Origin: Thermococcaceae archaeon
GTDB lineage: Archaea; Methanobacteriota_B; Thermococci; Thermococcales; Thermococcaceae
Reading direction: 5' to 3'
Assembly (NCBI GenBank): GCA_030156945.1
Contig: JASGLT010000001.1
Location: forward strand, 62,001 to 126,000
Length of the DNA stretch: 64,000 bases
Part shown: in pieces, positions 43,810 through 53,536 of the stretch
Numbering within the stretch: position 1 is the first letter of the stretch
How the letters are laid out: each line of letters begins with the position of its first letter
Position numbers and translations under genes: made by a program
Notes under the pieces: generated by a model
Database searches by the model: none
What the model was told of the DNA's origin: nothing
What the model saw: only the letters and a program-made list of their open reading frames with translations

Positions 43810-44409
43810 ATGGGTGACCCCACTGAAGCCCTCGCACCTTTCGCACCCTACGTGATAGCCACTGCGATAATAATCTTCGGTGTGTATGCCTTCATCATCA
43901 GGAAGAAGTTCGCAAACCCAGTGGTCATAGCGATGTCAGGAATAACCGCTGCCCTCGTTGCCGTTGCGACCTCTGTAATAAAAATAACGATACCAACAAC
44001 CGGAGGCTACCTTAACTTCGGAGACACCATGGTCATGTTCACAGCCATGACGTTTGGTCCGGTCATCGGAGCTTTTGCGGGTGGCGTCGGTTCGGCCCTC
44101 GGCGATGTTATCGTCGGAGCACCCGGCTGGGCCCCAGTAACCCTCGTGGTCAAGGGGCTGGAAGGTCTCGCTATAGGATACCTAGCAAAAAGGCTTAAGG
44201 GCACCGGAGGCCTCATAGTGGCCGGAGCCGTTGGCGGCCTAATAATGGTGGCCGGGTACTTTTTCTTCGAGCTATACGCTTTTGGCTTTTCGATAGCCTA
44301 CAGCGAGATTCCAGTAAATCTTCTTCAGGCAGTGACTGGCATAATAGTGGGAACAGGACTGACAACAGCAATAAAAAGAAGGTATCCGGAGTTGGAAGAC
44401 CTGGTTTAG
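43810..44409 (+). CDS. ECF transporter substrate-binding (S) component
   Basis: 199 aa, five to six helices. TTGGYLNFGDTMVMFTAMTF with GPVIGAFAGGVGSALGDVI is the S-component signature (substrate-facing loop and glycine-rich helix). These membrane proteins bind a vitamin or metal cofactor and share an energizing module encoded elsewhere; the specificity is not evident. Preceded by GGTGATAAC and a TATA-like ATTTTAAAGC. No riboswitch or vitamin gene next to it. Confidence 0.85.
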   Translation: MGDPTEALAPFAPYVIATAIIIFGVYAFIIRKKFANPVVIAMSGITAALVAVATSVIKITIPTTGGYLNFGDTMVMFTAMTFGPVIGAFAGGVGSALGDVIVGAPGWAPVTLVVKGLEGLAIGYLAKRLKGTGGLIVAGAVGGLIMVAGYFFFELYAFGFSIAYSEIPVNLLQAVTGIIVGTGLTTAIKRRYPELEDLV

Positions 44410-44702
44410 ACTTCAAGCTTCTGAAGCTCTTCCCACCTCTCCTTTTCCTCCACCAAGGGCTCAATGGAGATCCTTCTGGAGGCCTTCCTCAGCTGTCCAA
44501 GATAGGACGAGTCCGCGAGAACAGCATCATAGCCGAGCTCGTCTATTTTGTAGATTTTGAGTTTTGATGCGTACTCCCTGAGGACCTCCTTGCAGCTCTC
44601 AAGGAAGTCGGGACCAACCAGGAAAATGTCCGGTTCCAGGCCATCCTCTCTCATCTCATTTATCGCGTTTTCTATAAGGTTTTTAACTTCAAGCCTCTCC
44701 AT
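44406..44702 (-). CDS. DUF1884 / A-domain (family 4) encapsulin-like protein
   Basis: 98 aa from the ATG at 44702 ([20 protein letters not shown]). [40 protein letters not shown] and the basic [15 protein letters not shown] match my memory of DUF1884 proteins such as P. furiosus PF0899, whose structure resembles the A-domain of HK97-type capsid proteins. These were later grouped as family 4 encapsulins, found beside deoC or other enzyme genes. Here it overlaps the end of deoC by 14 bp, exactly such a pair. It may form an oligomer that organizes or stabilizes the aldolase. Confidence 0.72.
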   Translation of the reverse strand: MERLEVKNLIENAINEMREDGLEPDIFLVGPDFLESCKEVLREYASKLKIYKIDELGYDAVLADSSYLGQLRKASRRISIEPLVEEKERWEELQKLEV

Positions 44703-45387
44703 TCTTCCTTCCCTCCACAATCTTAACACCACTCGAGGTTCCAATCCGGTTAGCACCGGCCTTTATCATCTCAAGGGCCGCCTCATAAGTCCTTATGCCC
44801 CCCGCAGCCTTTACACCCATATCTGGCCCTACCACCTTTCTCATGAGCCTTACATCATCCACAGTCGCTCCCCCAGTTCCAAAGCCGGTGGAAGTCTTAA
44901 CGAAGTCCGCTCCAGCCTCTTTGGCAAGTTCGCAGGCCTTGATTTTTTCCTCTTCGGTCAGGTAACAGGTCTCGATTATGACCTTCACAATGGCACCGCG
45001 TTCGTGGGCGACTTTAACGACCTCCTCTATATCCCTCTTCACGTAGTCGTAGTCCCGGTCCTTTAGGGCCCCGATGTTTATCACCATATCAAGCTCATCC
45101 GCACCGTCCTCGAGGGCCCTCATTGCCTCGAAAACCTTGACCTCTGTTGGGGTTGCCCCCAGAGGGAATCCGATCACGCTGGCAACCTTAACATCTGCGC
45201 CCCTCTCCCTGAGGTAGCTCTTGGCAAGCCTGACCCTGTAGGGATTGACGCACACAGCGTAGAACCCGTACTTAATAGCCTCATCGCAGAGCCTTATTAT
45301 GTCTTCCCGAGTAGCGTAGGGCTTTAAGTTCGTGTGATCTATGTAACGAGCTATATTGATGTCATTCTCTGGCACAGCCCTCACCAT
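44689..45387 (-). CDS. deoC: deoxyribose-phosphate aldolase
   Basis: 232 aa class I aldolase TIM barrel. [17 protein letters not shown] opening, [19 protein letters not shown], the Schiff-base lysine in [16 protein letters not shown] and the second lysine in [11 protein letters not shown]. Cleaves deoxyribose 5-phosphate to glyceraldehyde 3-phosphate and acetaldehyde. Its 3' end overlaps the A-domain encapsulin-like gene by 14 bp, implying translational coupling. TATA-like CTAAATATG about 25 bp upstream suggests a leaderless message. Confidence 0.94.
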   Translation of the reverse strand: MVRAVPENDINIARYIDHTNLKPYATREDIIRLCDEAIKYGFYAVCVNPYRVRLAKSYLRERGADVKVASVIGFPLGATPTEVKVFEAMRALEDGADELDMVINIGALKDRDYDYVKRDIEEVVKVAHERGAIVKVIIETCYLTEEEKIKACELAKEAGADFVKTSTGFGTGGATVDDVRLMRKVVGPDMGVKAAGGIRTYEAALEMIKAGANRIGTSSGVKIVEGRKNGEA

Positions 45388-45461
45388 AAAAGAATATCCC
45401 GGCTCATATTTAGAACTTTTTCCTCAAAAATGAGGGGAAGACATGAAAATATGGGGAAAGT

Positions 45462-46670
45462 TTATTTGGACCTCTGAAATCTTGCCGCCAGTACCAGGAG
45501 GGAAAACAACGCAAGTACTCCTGGACCACAGGTGCTGTTAGTCGAATTAGAAGCCGTTTCTGAGGTCTCCTCCCCAAATACACTCACTGGGGCTTCAGAA
45601 CTATTCTTAACCCCCAAATTCCCGGTGTTGCTTTCCTCTCCTCCAGTGCCGTTTCCAGCGGAGCCACACCTAACCAAGAGCGGGTTCTTGCTTTCATCGT
45701 AGGGTATCCAGGCGTAGGTGTCTTTGTCGGTTTCATACCATCCTATGTGAGAGTTCGGACCGGCTTTTCCCCATTCGGCCACGGCAGCGATTTCCTCAAT
45801 ATCCTCCTCCGAGAGGCCTTCAACAGCCCCGTATTCGACGAGAAGCTTGAGGGCCGCTTTTATAACCTCCCCAGCATCGACCTGGGAAGTATTGTAGGCA
45901 TAGCCCTCTTTTGAGCCAGATTTGATCTCAATCTCAGTACAGTTGACCCCAAACACAGCAAAAAACTCCTTAAGCGCCCTGGAGAGTTCCTCCGGGGATG
46001 GCCCAGTGGCCTCCACCCGGGAAGGGCCAATCCTTATCACCTTACTTGGATCGATTCCGTGCTTTTTAAGGCAGTTCTCAAAGTTCTCGTTCGGTTTCCA
46101 TGTGCAAATCCCGTTAACACAGCCGCATGAAGTCAACTCGAAGCAGGAGTACCAGGGTTTGTACACACACGGCGTCACCACCTTGGCCGCCTCCCCCCTC
46201 GGAAGGCAGAGTTCTCCGGAGCATCCCCCTGTGGAGCAGTCGCGGTCTGAAGTGCACTCCCGCGAAGAATTTGAGGGAGGACTAACCTCGATGGTGACGT
46301 TGCCCTTTATGAAGACCATCGGAGAGCCGTTCTCCCCCAGAGATTTCAGCTCCCATCCAAGTTCCTTGAGCTCAGTGATGTTGCTCTCCGCTATCAGCAG
46401 GATTCCTGAGTAATTCCAGTAAGCTCCAAGCCTTCTTGTCCTGGGTATTTCCACTCTCACGTGGGGATATTCATCCTCCCAAACGCGCAGCAAAAAAGTC
46501 TTTTCTCCCACTTTAAGAAGGGTGGGGAGTTCTACAGTTGGATCGTAGGTTATTCCTGGCTTGTTGAGAACAACTTCAACAGCGTAAAGGTCTGCAGGGC
46601 TGAAACAGGCCACCACAAGCGGGGCCGACAACATGAGGAGGATTATAAGCACGCCCCAAGTCCGTCTCAC
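45462..46670 (-). CDS. CGP-CTERM surface protein with eight-cysteine cluster
   Basis: About 402 aa from GTG 46670, 4 bp after GGTGAG; the GTG at 46679 is possible. Signal sequence LLMLSAPLVVACFSP, a central cysteine-rich region ECTSDRDCSTGGCSGELCLP then SCFELTSCGCVNGICTWKP, a Ser/Thr/Asn-rich stalk, and the C-terminal sorting signal CGPGVLALFSLLVLAARF with basic tail. CGP-CTERM is a Thermococcales protein-sorting tag. Extracellular function unknown. Confidence 0.85.
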   Translation of the reverse strand: MRRTWGVLIILLMLSAPLVVACFSPADLYAVEVVLNKPGITYDPTVELPTLLKVGEKTFLLRVWEDEYPHVRVEIPRTRRLGAYWNYSGILLIAESNITELKELGWELKSLGENGSPMVFIKGNVTIEVSPPSNSSRECTSDRDCSTGGCSGELCLPRGEAAKVVTPCVYKPWYSCFELTSCGCVNGICTWKPNENFENCLKKHGIDPSKVIRIGPSRVEATGPSPEELSRALKEFFAVFGVNCTEIEIKSGSKEGYAYNTSQVDAGEVIKAALKLLVEYGAVEGLSEEDIEEIAAVAEWGKAGPNSHIGWYETDKDTYAWIPYDESKNPLLVRCGSAGNGTGGEESNTGNLGVKNSSEAPVSVFGEETSETASNSTNSTCGPGVLALFSLLVLAARFQRSK

Positions 46671-46723
46671 GGCACTCACCGGGACAAATTAGGGCAAACT
46701 CCTATATAAGAACCTCCATCACT

Positions 46724-47059
46724 TCAACGGATTTTGAAGTCATCACTTATGAGAACCCGCAACGTTTCCAAAAAGGCCCTTTCTACCGACGGATCGTCGA
46801 ACATGGGCTTCTCTTCCCCTGCGACAATTTTCTCAAGGAGTTTGACCGCATTGTCCCAGCCCTCCTCAAGGGTTCTCCCTTTGGGGATGGAGTTCCTTAG
46901 AACATGCCAGCGGCCATCCTCCTCCCAGAAAACGGCTATTCGGGGAATGTAATCAATATCCATAAAGGTGTTTTCGAGGGTAAGCTCTATCCTGAAGCCC
47001 CCCACTTCGATAAAACCATTCTCACGGAGCTGCCTTTTCCAGCTGACTGTCATTGTCAT
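46724..47059 (-). CDS. uncharacterized small protein
   Basis: 111 aa, no family recognised. MTMTVSWKRQLRENGFIEVG followed by strands (RIELTLENTFMDIDYIPRI) and a helical C terminus. No cysteines, membrane helices or signal peptide. A TATA-like GCTTTTAAACC lies about 27 bp before the ATG, so a leaderless transcript is likely; that supports it being a real gene. Confidence 0.6.
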   Translation of the reverse strand: MTMTVSWKRQLRENGFIEVGGFRIELTLENTFMDIDYIPRIAVFWEEDGRWHVLRNSIPKGRTLEEGWDNAVKLLEKIVAGEEKPMFDDPSVERAFLETLRVLISDDFKIR

Positions 47060-47224
47060 CCAGAGTAAAAATCGGCAGGAGGTTTAAAAGCTCATCCATC
47101 ACCATGAAGGATAAGCTCCACGGTAGAGGAGGGAATCTCGACTCTATGGCATTTTGGGCAAGGTTTAGGGGTACATGTGGCAGTCCGTTTTCTGGCCTTT
47201 AAGGGCATTCAACGCCCAACCATT

Positions 47225-47236
47225 AGGATTATAAGA
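47225..47236 (+). promoter_or_regulatory. TATA box of eno
   Basis: AGGATTATAAGA region about 35-45 bp before the ATG at 47269, with a GAGGTGAT ribosome site between. Confidence 0.5.
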
Positions 47237-47268
47237 GCAACGCTGGAATATCACCCGAGGTGATTAGC

Positions 47269-48561
47269 ATGGAGAACCCGTTTGAGATAACCAACGTTAT
47301 AGCGAGGGAAATCCTCGACAGCAGGGGAAACCCAACGGTTGAGGTCGAGGTCTACACCCCGATAAGCATGGGGAGAGCAGCGGTTCCGAGCGGAGCTTCA
47401 ACCGGAACCCACGAGGCTCTTGAGCTCCGCGACGGAGGAAGCCGCTACCACGGAAAGGGTGTCAGAAGGGCCGTCGAGAACGTGAACAAGATAATAGCGC
47501 CTGAAATCATCGGAATGGACGTCACCTGGCAGAGGGACATCGACACCCTCATGCTCGAGCTCGATGGGACAGAGAACAAGAGCAACCTCGGTGCCAACGC
47601 CATCCTCGGCGTTTCCCTGGCAGTTGCCAAGGCAGCCGCCAACGCACTTGGCTTGCCCCTCTACCAGTACATAGGCGGAACCAACGCCTACGTCATGCCC
47701 GTTCCAATGAGCAACGTCATAAACGGAGGTGTGCATGCTGGCAACGAGCTCGACTTCCAGGAGTTCATGATCATGCCCGTGGGAGCGGACAGCTTCCGCG
47801 AGGCTATAAGGTGGGTATCTGAAACCTACCACGTCCTCAAGAAAGTCATCATGGAGAAGTACGGGAGAAATGCTGTGAACGTTGGCGACGAAGGTGGCTT
47901 CGCCCCGCCGATGAAGGAAGTAACTGAACCGCTCGAAGTCCTCATCAAGGCCATCGAGGAGGCAGGCTACAAGCCTGGTGACGAGATAGCCTTCGCCCTC
48001 GATGCAGCATCAAGTGAGTTCTTCGAGGGCGAGAAGGGCAAGTACGTGGTTGCTGGCAAGGAGTACGACAAGGGCGAGCTCCTTGAGCTCTACCGCGAGC
48101 TCGTCACGATGTATCCGATAGTCTCAATCGAGGATCCCTTCCACGAGGAGGACTGGGAAGGCTTCGTCATGATAACCAAGGAGCTTGGAAACAAGGTCCA
48201 GATAGTTGGCGATGACCTCTTCGTCACCAATCCGAAGAGGATAAGGAAGGGAATAGAGATGGGTGCTGCGAACGCGCTCCTCCTCAAGGTGAACCAGATC
48301 GGAACCCTCAGCGAGGCAATAGATGCCGCCTACACATCCTTCAGGGCAGGCTACGGCGTCGTTGTTTCGCACAGGAGCGGAGAGACGGAGGACGCAACAA
48401 TAGCTGATTTAGCGGTTGCTCTCAACGCGGGTCAGATAAAGACCGGTGCCCCGGCCAGGAGCGACAGGAACGCCAAGTACAACCAGCTCATAAGGATAGA
48501 GGAGGAGCTCGAGGGCATAGCGGTCTATCCAGGAAAGAAGTTCAGGAACCCGTTCCTGTGA
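47269..48561 (+). CDS. eno: enolase
   Basis: 430 aa from the ATG at 47269 ([20 protein letters not shown]), after GAGGTGAT. Diagnostic motifs: [67 protein letters not shown] and [16 protein letters not shown]. Converts 2-phosphoglycerate to phosphoenolpyruvate in glycolysis and gluconeogenesis. Its last 20 bp overlap the convergent PadR gene. Confidence 0.97.
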   Translation: MENPFEITNVIAREILDSRGNPTVEVEVYTPISMGRAAVPSGASTGTHEALELRDGGSRYHGKGVRRAVENVNKIIAPEIIGMDVTWQRDIDTLMLELDGTENKSNLGANAILGVSLAVAKAAANALGLPLYQYIGGTNAYVMPVPMSNVINGGVHAGNELDFQEFMIMPVGADSFREAIRWVSETYHVLKKVIMEKYGRNAVNVGDEGGFAPPMKEVTEPLEVLIKAIEEAGYKPGDEIAFALDAASSEFFEGEKGKYVVAGKEYDKGELLELYRELVTMYPIVSIEDPFHEEDWEGFVMITKELGNKVQIVGDDLFVTNPKRIRKGIEMGAANALLLKVNQIGTLSEAIDAAYTSFRAGYGVVVSHRSGETEDATIADLAVALNAGQIKTGAPARSDRNAKYNQLIRIEEELEGIAVYPGKKFRNPFL

Positions 48562-49048
48562 CTTCTTCTCCTTCTTCCAGCATTTTTTCCAGCTGTTCCC
48601 TCTTTGTCTGGAGGATCTGAATTATGCCGTCGAGGATTTTAAGGTACTCCTTAATCGCTTCCCTTTCGAACTCCTGCCTGCTGTAGCCCTTCTCCTGGAG
48701 CTTCTTCCTCATTCTCTCGTGGTACTCGATGGCCACGTAGAGGGATTTAAGGGCCAGCTCGTTGGCCTCTTGGAGCCACCTCCAGCCCTTCTCGGTAAGC
48801 CTGTACTTTACGCGCCTCCGCTTTCCCTGGTACTCTTCCTTGGGCTCTATAAGGCCCTCCTCGACCATTTTGTTGAGCATGGTGTAGAGGTTCCCGTGGC
48901 TCGGCTTCCATATCCCCCAGGCTATCTTCTCTATCTCCTTGAGGATTTCGTAGCCGTGCGTCTCTCCCCTAAGCCCGATTATCAGCAGTATCATGTTCTT
49001 TATTGGAACCGTGAACATGTCCCTCACTATTCTCTCCTCGGGCAACAT
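48542..49048 (-). CDS. PadR family transcriptional regulator
   Basis: About 168 aa from the ATG at 49048 ([20 protein letters not shown]), after GGCGGTGAG. Winged-helix N terminus with [20 protein letters not shown] and [20 protein letters not shown], the PadR recognition helix and wing, then a long coiled-coil dimerization helix. Divergent from an RND exporter; PadR proteins commonly repress efflux pumps and are released by drugs. The inverted repeat at 49092-49112 between the two genes is the likely operator. Confidence 0.85.
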   Translation of the reverse strand: MLPEERIVRDMFTVPIKNMILLIIGLRGETHGYEILKEIEKIAWGIWKPSHGNLYTMLNKMVEEGLIEPKEEYQGKRRRVKYRLTEKGWRWLQEANELALKSLYVAIEYHERMRKKLQEKGYSRQEFEREAIKEYLKILDGIIQILQTKREQLEKMLEEGEEVTGTGS

Positions 49049-49070
49049 ATACTCACCGCCCTCGAAAGGC

Positions 49071-49079
49071 TTATAAATC
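49071..49079 (-). promoter_or_regulatory. TATA box of the padR-like gene
   Basis: Reverse-strand ATTTATAAG about 25-30 bp before the ATG at 49048; the operator candidate at 49092-49112 lies directly upstream. Confidence 0.5.
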
Positions 49080-49091
49080 GCAGTCCACCAC

Positions 49092-49112
49092 ATATGTTTG
49101 GATTAAACATAT
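49092..49112. promoter_or_regulatory. operator candidate ATATGTTT-N5-AAACATAT
   Basis: Perfect 8-bp inverted repeat around GGATT in the divergent region between the padR-like gene and the exporter. PadR proteins bind AT-rich dyads of this shape. Located between the TATA box of padR and the exporter promoter, so one binding event could control both. Confidence 0.6.
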
Positions 49113-49178
49113 TTTAATCAGACAGATTTGCTATTGACATATAACTGTCAACCTCTTAAAAAGGTTGGGGTGGTAGTA

Positions 49179-52100
49179 ATGGCGTGGAACGACTGGATAG
49201 CGAAGCATCCCAAAATTGTGCTGGCAGTTTGGGTGGTGCTCATAGTCACAATGGCACCGCTTGCCGGGAGGATAAGCGAGCTGACGGACTACAGCACCGA
49301 GCAGATGGTTTCTCACGAGATAGAATCCATCAAAGTCCAGGATTTGATGACCCAGGAGTTCACGGGAGCACAGAACGAAAACCTGACCTATCTCCTCATA
49401 ACGAACATCAGCGTTAACGACGAGAGCGCAAGGAAGGCCTACTACTCATTCAAAGACCGTGTTGAGGGCAAATACGCGTCCAACGTAAGCTCATACTACG
49501 ATGCCCTCGATATGCTATGGAACCTCGACTACGAGCTCACCCTCAACGTAACTAAGATGACCGCCAATATGACAGGGCTTATCTACACGAGCGTTAAAGG
49601 CGCCCACGACGGCTATGGAGCTGTTTTAAACCAGGTTCTCCTCCTCAAGAACACAACTGACATGGTAAAAACCAGCCTCCTTGGGGCTGCCCAGGGATAC
49701 CTCTCCATTAAGAACAACCTCACGTCCCTTTACACACAGCTAAACGCTACTTCAGGACTTCTCCAGATGGCCGACGGCATCTACGTCCAGCTCTGCATCC
49801 AGAACCCGAACATGACAGCACAGGAGAGGGCACAGGCACTCCAGAACGAGCTGATGGCCAGGCTCCCTGAAAGCCAGCAGGCCATTGTTCCCGCGGTTGT
49901 TCAAACGGTTATGGCCGCCGACCCCTACTGCACGGGAACGCTCCTCTCCAACGAGGAGCTTCTCAAGAACACAACTGTCGAACTCGTTTACAGCATGATA
50001 ACGAGTGCTGGAACTCCCCTCCCGTTTGAGATTCCGAAAGAAGTTCTCTTCCAGCTCTACGAGAGCGGAGGAAACGAGAATGTAATCGATACCATGGCAG
50101 GGAACATGCTCAAGGCCCAAATAGCAGAGCAGATGAGGGGCCTTGCTCCAAACCCGGAGGCCCTTGCAGAGGTAATCGTGAGCGAGGTCGTAAAAGACCC
50201 CTATGGAATAATAAGTGGCGAAAAACTCGAAGATGCAACTGTCAGTGTGGTTCTTGCCCTGTCCCCGCAGAAGACTGAAGACACCGAAGAACTCGTGAGG
50301 GCACTTTACAACGGTGCAGACCCAAAGGAGCTCGCCAAGGGGGTGTTCATGAAGGGAATGCAGGAGCAGATGGCCGGCCAGGAAATTCCTGAAGAGTTCG
50401 CGGGAGTTATGAACAACCTAATCGAGCAGGCCATCCAGAACTACCCGATGAGCGAGGAAGCGCTCGAAAAACTCGTGAAGTATGCCGTCAAGTCCATGGT
50501 GTCCGAATACGCCAAGAACAACCCCTACGGAGTGGAGCTTAACTTCGATCAGGATCTTCTCGTGGAAATAGCCTTCAAGTTCAAGGACAACCCCGAGGCC
50601 ATAACCCGCGAGGACGTCAAACCCCTCGCGGAGCAGCTCTGGCCAGTTGTTAGGGAAAAGGCAGGAACCTACCTGGACATGCCCAAGAGCGAGGACAATA
50701 CAACGCTCCTGATAACCTTCGTCCCCTTCGGAAAGCCCGGTCCGAGTGGGGACGAGTTCAGGTACCTTGCCCAGAACGCGACGAAGGTGAAGGAAATCGC
50801 GCTTGAGGAGTTCGGAAAGTACTTCCCAGAGGTCAAAGGCGCCCTCGGCGGTATTCCCGTCCAGATGCACGAAATGACGAAGTACGGCCAGGAGGACAAC
50901 CAGAAGACGAGTCAGGCGAGTGTAGTCGGTGCGCTGGTAGTCCTATTCATCCTGATGGGCGGGGCCCTGCTGGCAACCTTCATGCCGTTCACGGGAGTAG
51001 CAACATCGGCACTCACGGCCCTGGGAATAACCTACCTCCTCGCAAGGGGCGGAATAATCAACGTTGGAAGCTGGGCTCAGATGCTGACTATAACCACGGC
51101 TCTCGGTCTCGGTATCGACTACTCAACCTACTACATCCACCGCTTCAAGGAATACATAGCTGAAGGCTACGAGCACGAGAAAGCCGTAGCGGAGGCCCTT
51201 AAGAGGGCAAAAGATGCCGTCCTGGCGAGTGCTTTCACAGACATCATAGCCTTCGCTTCATTCGTCCTCGCCTGGGAGTTCCCGATATTCCAGCAGATGG
51301 GCATCATAGTCCCACTGGCGGTTGTTGCAGTCCTCCTCGCGAGCCTGACGTTCATCCCGGCAATAACCGCACTCATAGGCGACAAGAGCTGGTTCTGGTG
51401 GCCGAGGCAGGTAAAGCACATTGAGACAATGGACGTCCACGAGAGGAGCAGGATAGCGGAGTGGGTCGTTAAACACGCCAAGGTAGTCCTGCTTATCGGC
51501 CTGCTCATAGCGGTTCCGGCAACGTACACGTTCTTCACGTTTGAAGGAACCCACGACATCAGCCTCTTCCTTCCGGAGGGGAGCGATACCCTCACCTTCA
51601 TGGAGCTGAGCCAGGGGAAGCTCGGTGCCTCAATAACCTCTCCAAACTACGTGATCATAGACCTCGGACACAAGATTACCGACGACGACCTTAAGCTGAT
51701 CGACGAGATAACCGCTCAAGTGGCAGGAATGGATGGTGTCAAGGTAGTTTATTCGCCGACCAGACCCTACGGTGACCCCATCAGCAATCTAACTCTCTCA
51801 GCCATGAAGGCCTTCGGCGGAGACAGGTTCATCTCAAAGGGCGGCAACATGGTCATGATACAGATCGACCCAGTCTACGCTCCGACCGACGAGAGGGCCA
51901 AGGAGCTCGTCAAGAGTCTCAGAAGCTATATGGCAGAGCTTGAGAAGGAAGGCAAAATAAAGGAGGGCCTCATCGGCGGCGGGGCAGCTCTTTCAATGGA
52001 CCTCACGGACAGAATCAACGACATCTTCTGGCACAGGATAATCCCAGTGGCGCTGGTCCTCATGTTCCTGTCCCTCATACCGACGCTCAAGGGACTCCCA

Positions 52101-52562
52101 GCGGTCGTCTCGACGATGATCACCATCTTCATGGGCGTCATGACGAGCATCTGGGTCTCAACGTGGCTCTTCGGCAAGGTCTTCAACCAGGAAGTCATGT
52201 GGTTCCTGCCGCTGATGGTCTTCGTCGTTCTCATGGGGGTCGGCATCGACTACAACAGCTTCTACCTCGTGAAGGCCAGGGACGAGTTCGAGCGCAGGAA
52301 GCCCGAGGAAGCGCTGATAGTCGCGGCAGGAACGATGGACATGCTCGTTATAGGGCTGGCAGTAGTCCTCGCAAGCACATATGGAGCTCTGATGCTCAGT
52401 TCGACGTGGGGAACGAGGGAGATGGGCTTTGCCCTCTCAGCGGGAATCCTCCTGACGGCAACGATGGCAGTGTACTTCATTGGGCCAGCCTTCATGAGCC
52501 TCTTCGGGGAGAAGGCCTGGTGGCCGCTGTTCAAGAACCAGAAGGATGCAAAGAAGGAGTAA
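49179..52562 (+). CDS. RND superfamily exporter, HAE3/MMPL type
   Basis: About 1127 aa from the ATG at 49179 (MAWNDWIAKHPKIVLAVWVV), after GGGGTGG. One helix, an external domain of roughly 550 residues, then six helices, a second external domain and six more helices. The RND ion-coupling motifs are duplicated: LGIDYSTYYIHRFKE and MGVGIDYNSFYLVKARDEF. The first external domain is unusually long and repetitive (EIPEEFAGVMNNLIEQAIQN). Probably exports lipids, drugs or hydrophobic compounds; control by the divergent PadR protein is likely. Confidence 0.88.
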   Translation: MAWNDWIAKHPKIVLAVWVVLIVTMAPLAGRISELTDYSTEQMVSHEIESIKVQDLMTQEFTGAQNENLTYLLITNISVNDESARKAYYSFKDRVEGKYASNVSSYYDALDMLWNLDYELTLNVTKMTANMTGLIYTSVKGAHDGYGAVLNQVLLLKNTTDMVKTSLLGAAQGYLSIKNNLTSLYTQLNATSGLLQMADGIYVQLCIQNPNMTAQERAQALQNELMARLPESQQAIVPAVVQTVMAADPYCTGTLLSNEELLKNTTVELVYSMITSAGTPLPFEIPKEVLFQLYESGGNENVIDTMAGNMLKAQIAEQMRGLAPNPEALAEVIVSEVVKDPYGIISGEKLEDATVSVVLALSPQKTEDTEELVRALYNGADPKELAKGVFMKGMQEQMAGQEIPEEFAGVMNNLIEQAIQNYPMSEEALEKLVKYAVKSMVSEYAKNNPYGVELNFDQDLLVEIAFKFKDNPEAITREDVKPLAEQLWPVVREKAGTYLDMPKSEDNTTLLITFVPFGKPGPSGDEFRYLAQNATKVKEIALEEFGKYFPEVKGALGGIPVQMHEMTKYGQEDNQKTSQASVVGALVVLFILMGGALLATFMPFTGVATSALTALGITYLLARGGIINVGSWAQMLTITTALGLGIDYSTYYIHRFKEYIAEGYEHEKAVAEALKRAKDAVLASAFTDIIAFASFVLAWEFPIFQQMGIIVPLAVVAVLLASLTFIPAITALIGDKSWFWWPRQVKHIETMDVHERSRIAEWVVKHAKVVLLIGLLIAVPATYTFFTFEGTHDISLFLPEGSDTLTFMELSQGKLGASITSPNYVIIDLGHKITDDDLKLIDEITAQVAGMDGVKVVYSPTRPYGDPISNLTLSAMKAFGGDRFISKGGNMVMIQIDPVYAPTDERAKELVKSLRSYMAELEKEGKIKEGLIGGGAALSMDLTDRINDIFWHRIIPVALVLMFLSLIPTLKGLPAVVSTMITIFMGVMTSIWVSTWLFGKVFNQEVMWFLPLMVFVVLMGVGIDYNSFYLVKARDEFERRKPEEALIVAAGTMDMLVIGLAVVLASTYGALMLSSTWGTREMGFALSAGILLTATMAVYFIGPAFMSLFGEKAWWPLFKNQKDAKKE

Positions 52563-52598
52563 CCTGCTATCCCTATGAGTATCCCCACTTTTTATGTT

Positions 52599-53094
52599 TT
52601 AAACTCTCCATTTGTATTTTTCCCTTAAGTGCTCCAAGAATTCTGAATCCTTGAGGATGTAAAACCAATGGCGCTTTAAGCTGAACTTGAGGGTCTTTGG
52701 ATCCCTCAGCTTTATCAAGTGTTTTGTGTTCATACTAACCAAGTATCGAGCCTTTGAAGAGTAAACCACGTCGAGGAATTTTAACATCATCCTCATGACC
52801 GACCTCTTTAACAAGGTTCGCATCATCCCCAAACTTCACTCTCGGAGATACCTCCTTAGTGCGATTCAGAACGAGGTTGTAAATAGCCCTCGCCTTCTGG
52901 GTTTTCCCAGTTAGTAATCCGATGATCGCCAAGGTCTCTTTCATCTCCTTGAGAGTTTCCTTGGAACCGTAATTCACAAGCTTGTCTTCTCTGAGAAGAC
53001 CGAGAATCTTAACCGCAGGACTCCTCTTAGAGTTCCTGGATTTCAGAGCGCTTATTAGAATAGAAGTGTCCAGTACCACCTTTATTTTACCCAT
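52599..53094 (-). pseudogene. PIN-domain toxin (COG1569-like), frameshifted
   Basis: The ORF track splits it in two: N-terminal part MGKIKVVLDTSILISALKSR through RVKFGDDANLVKEVGHEDD (frame from 53094) and C-terminal part KFLDVVYSSKARYLVSMNTKHL onward (52599-52832). Removing one base from the T4 run at 52779-52782 joins them as ...EDDVKFLDVVYSSKARYLVS, the usual PIN order. The motif normally SGDxHLL reads SMNTKHL, so a catalytic aspartate is also lost. Partner of the gene just upstream. Confidence 0.65.
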
Positions 53095-53385
53095 TCAAAT
53101 CACTCCAAGCTTTTTGAGCTTCCCCTCGATCCTCCTGAACTTCTTAAGCTCTGCACGAGCAATTTCCATTAGCCGGGGGGTACTTAGTTTAACGGACTTT
53201 TTGTCCTCTATGATGACCTTCCAGGCCTCATCATCACTCATGGGATTATCCATGCTTGCCATAACTTCCCTAACCTGGAAGAACCAAATGACATCTTCAG
53301 GTTTCTCTCCAATGGCCCTTGCAACGCCATCCACGATGGATTCAAACACTTTCACATCAGAACTTTTTACGGCCACTCTTCCCAC
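53095..53385 (-). CDS. antitoxin-like partner of the PIN pseudogene
   Basis: 96 aa starting at GTG 53385 (CGGTGGG context). Helical, charged protein, SSDVKVFESIVDGVARAIGE in the N-terminal half and RAELKKFRRIEGKLKKL at the end. No named family recognised. It directly abuts the PIN gene start, the arrangement of a toxin-antitoxin operon. The intact antitoxin beside a broken toxin suggests relaxed selection on the toxin. Confidence 0.55.
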   Translation of the reverse strand: MGRVAVKSSDVKVFESIVDGVARAIGEKPEDVIWFFQVREVMASMDNPMSDDEAWKVIIEDKKSVKLSTPRLMEIARAELKKFRRIEGKLKKLGVI

Positions 53386-53495
53386 CGTTTTCTACTTCGT
53401 CTTTTTGCTCTTAAGATTAACTCTAGCACACGTTGCAACCTCCCAAAATCATTGTTCTTCAGGGTGGAGGCCTTTTCCCATTTTTGTTCCAAAAG

Positions 53496-53506
53496 GGTTA
53501 TATCTT
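53496..53506 (+). promoter_or_regulatory. TATA box upstream of the broken lipS-like start
   Basis: GGTTATATCTT about 35 bp before the ATG at 53537. No comparable box lies at the right distance before the intact gene at 54027, so this promoter may drive a long RNA crossing the hairpin block into that gene. Confidence 0.45.
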
Positions 53507-53536
53507 CCGGACACTGCTTTTCTGTGGAGGGTGAGA

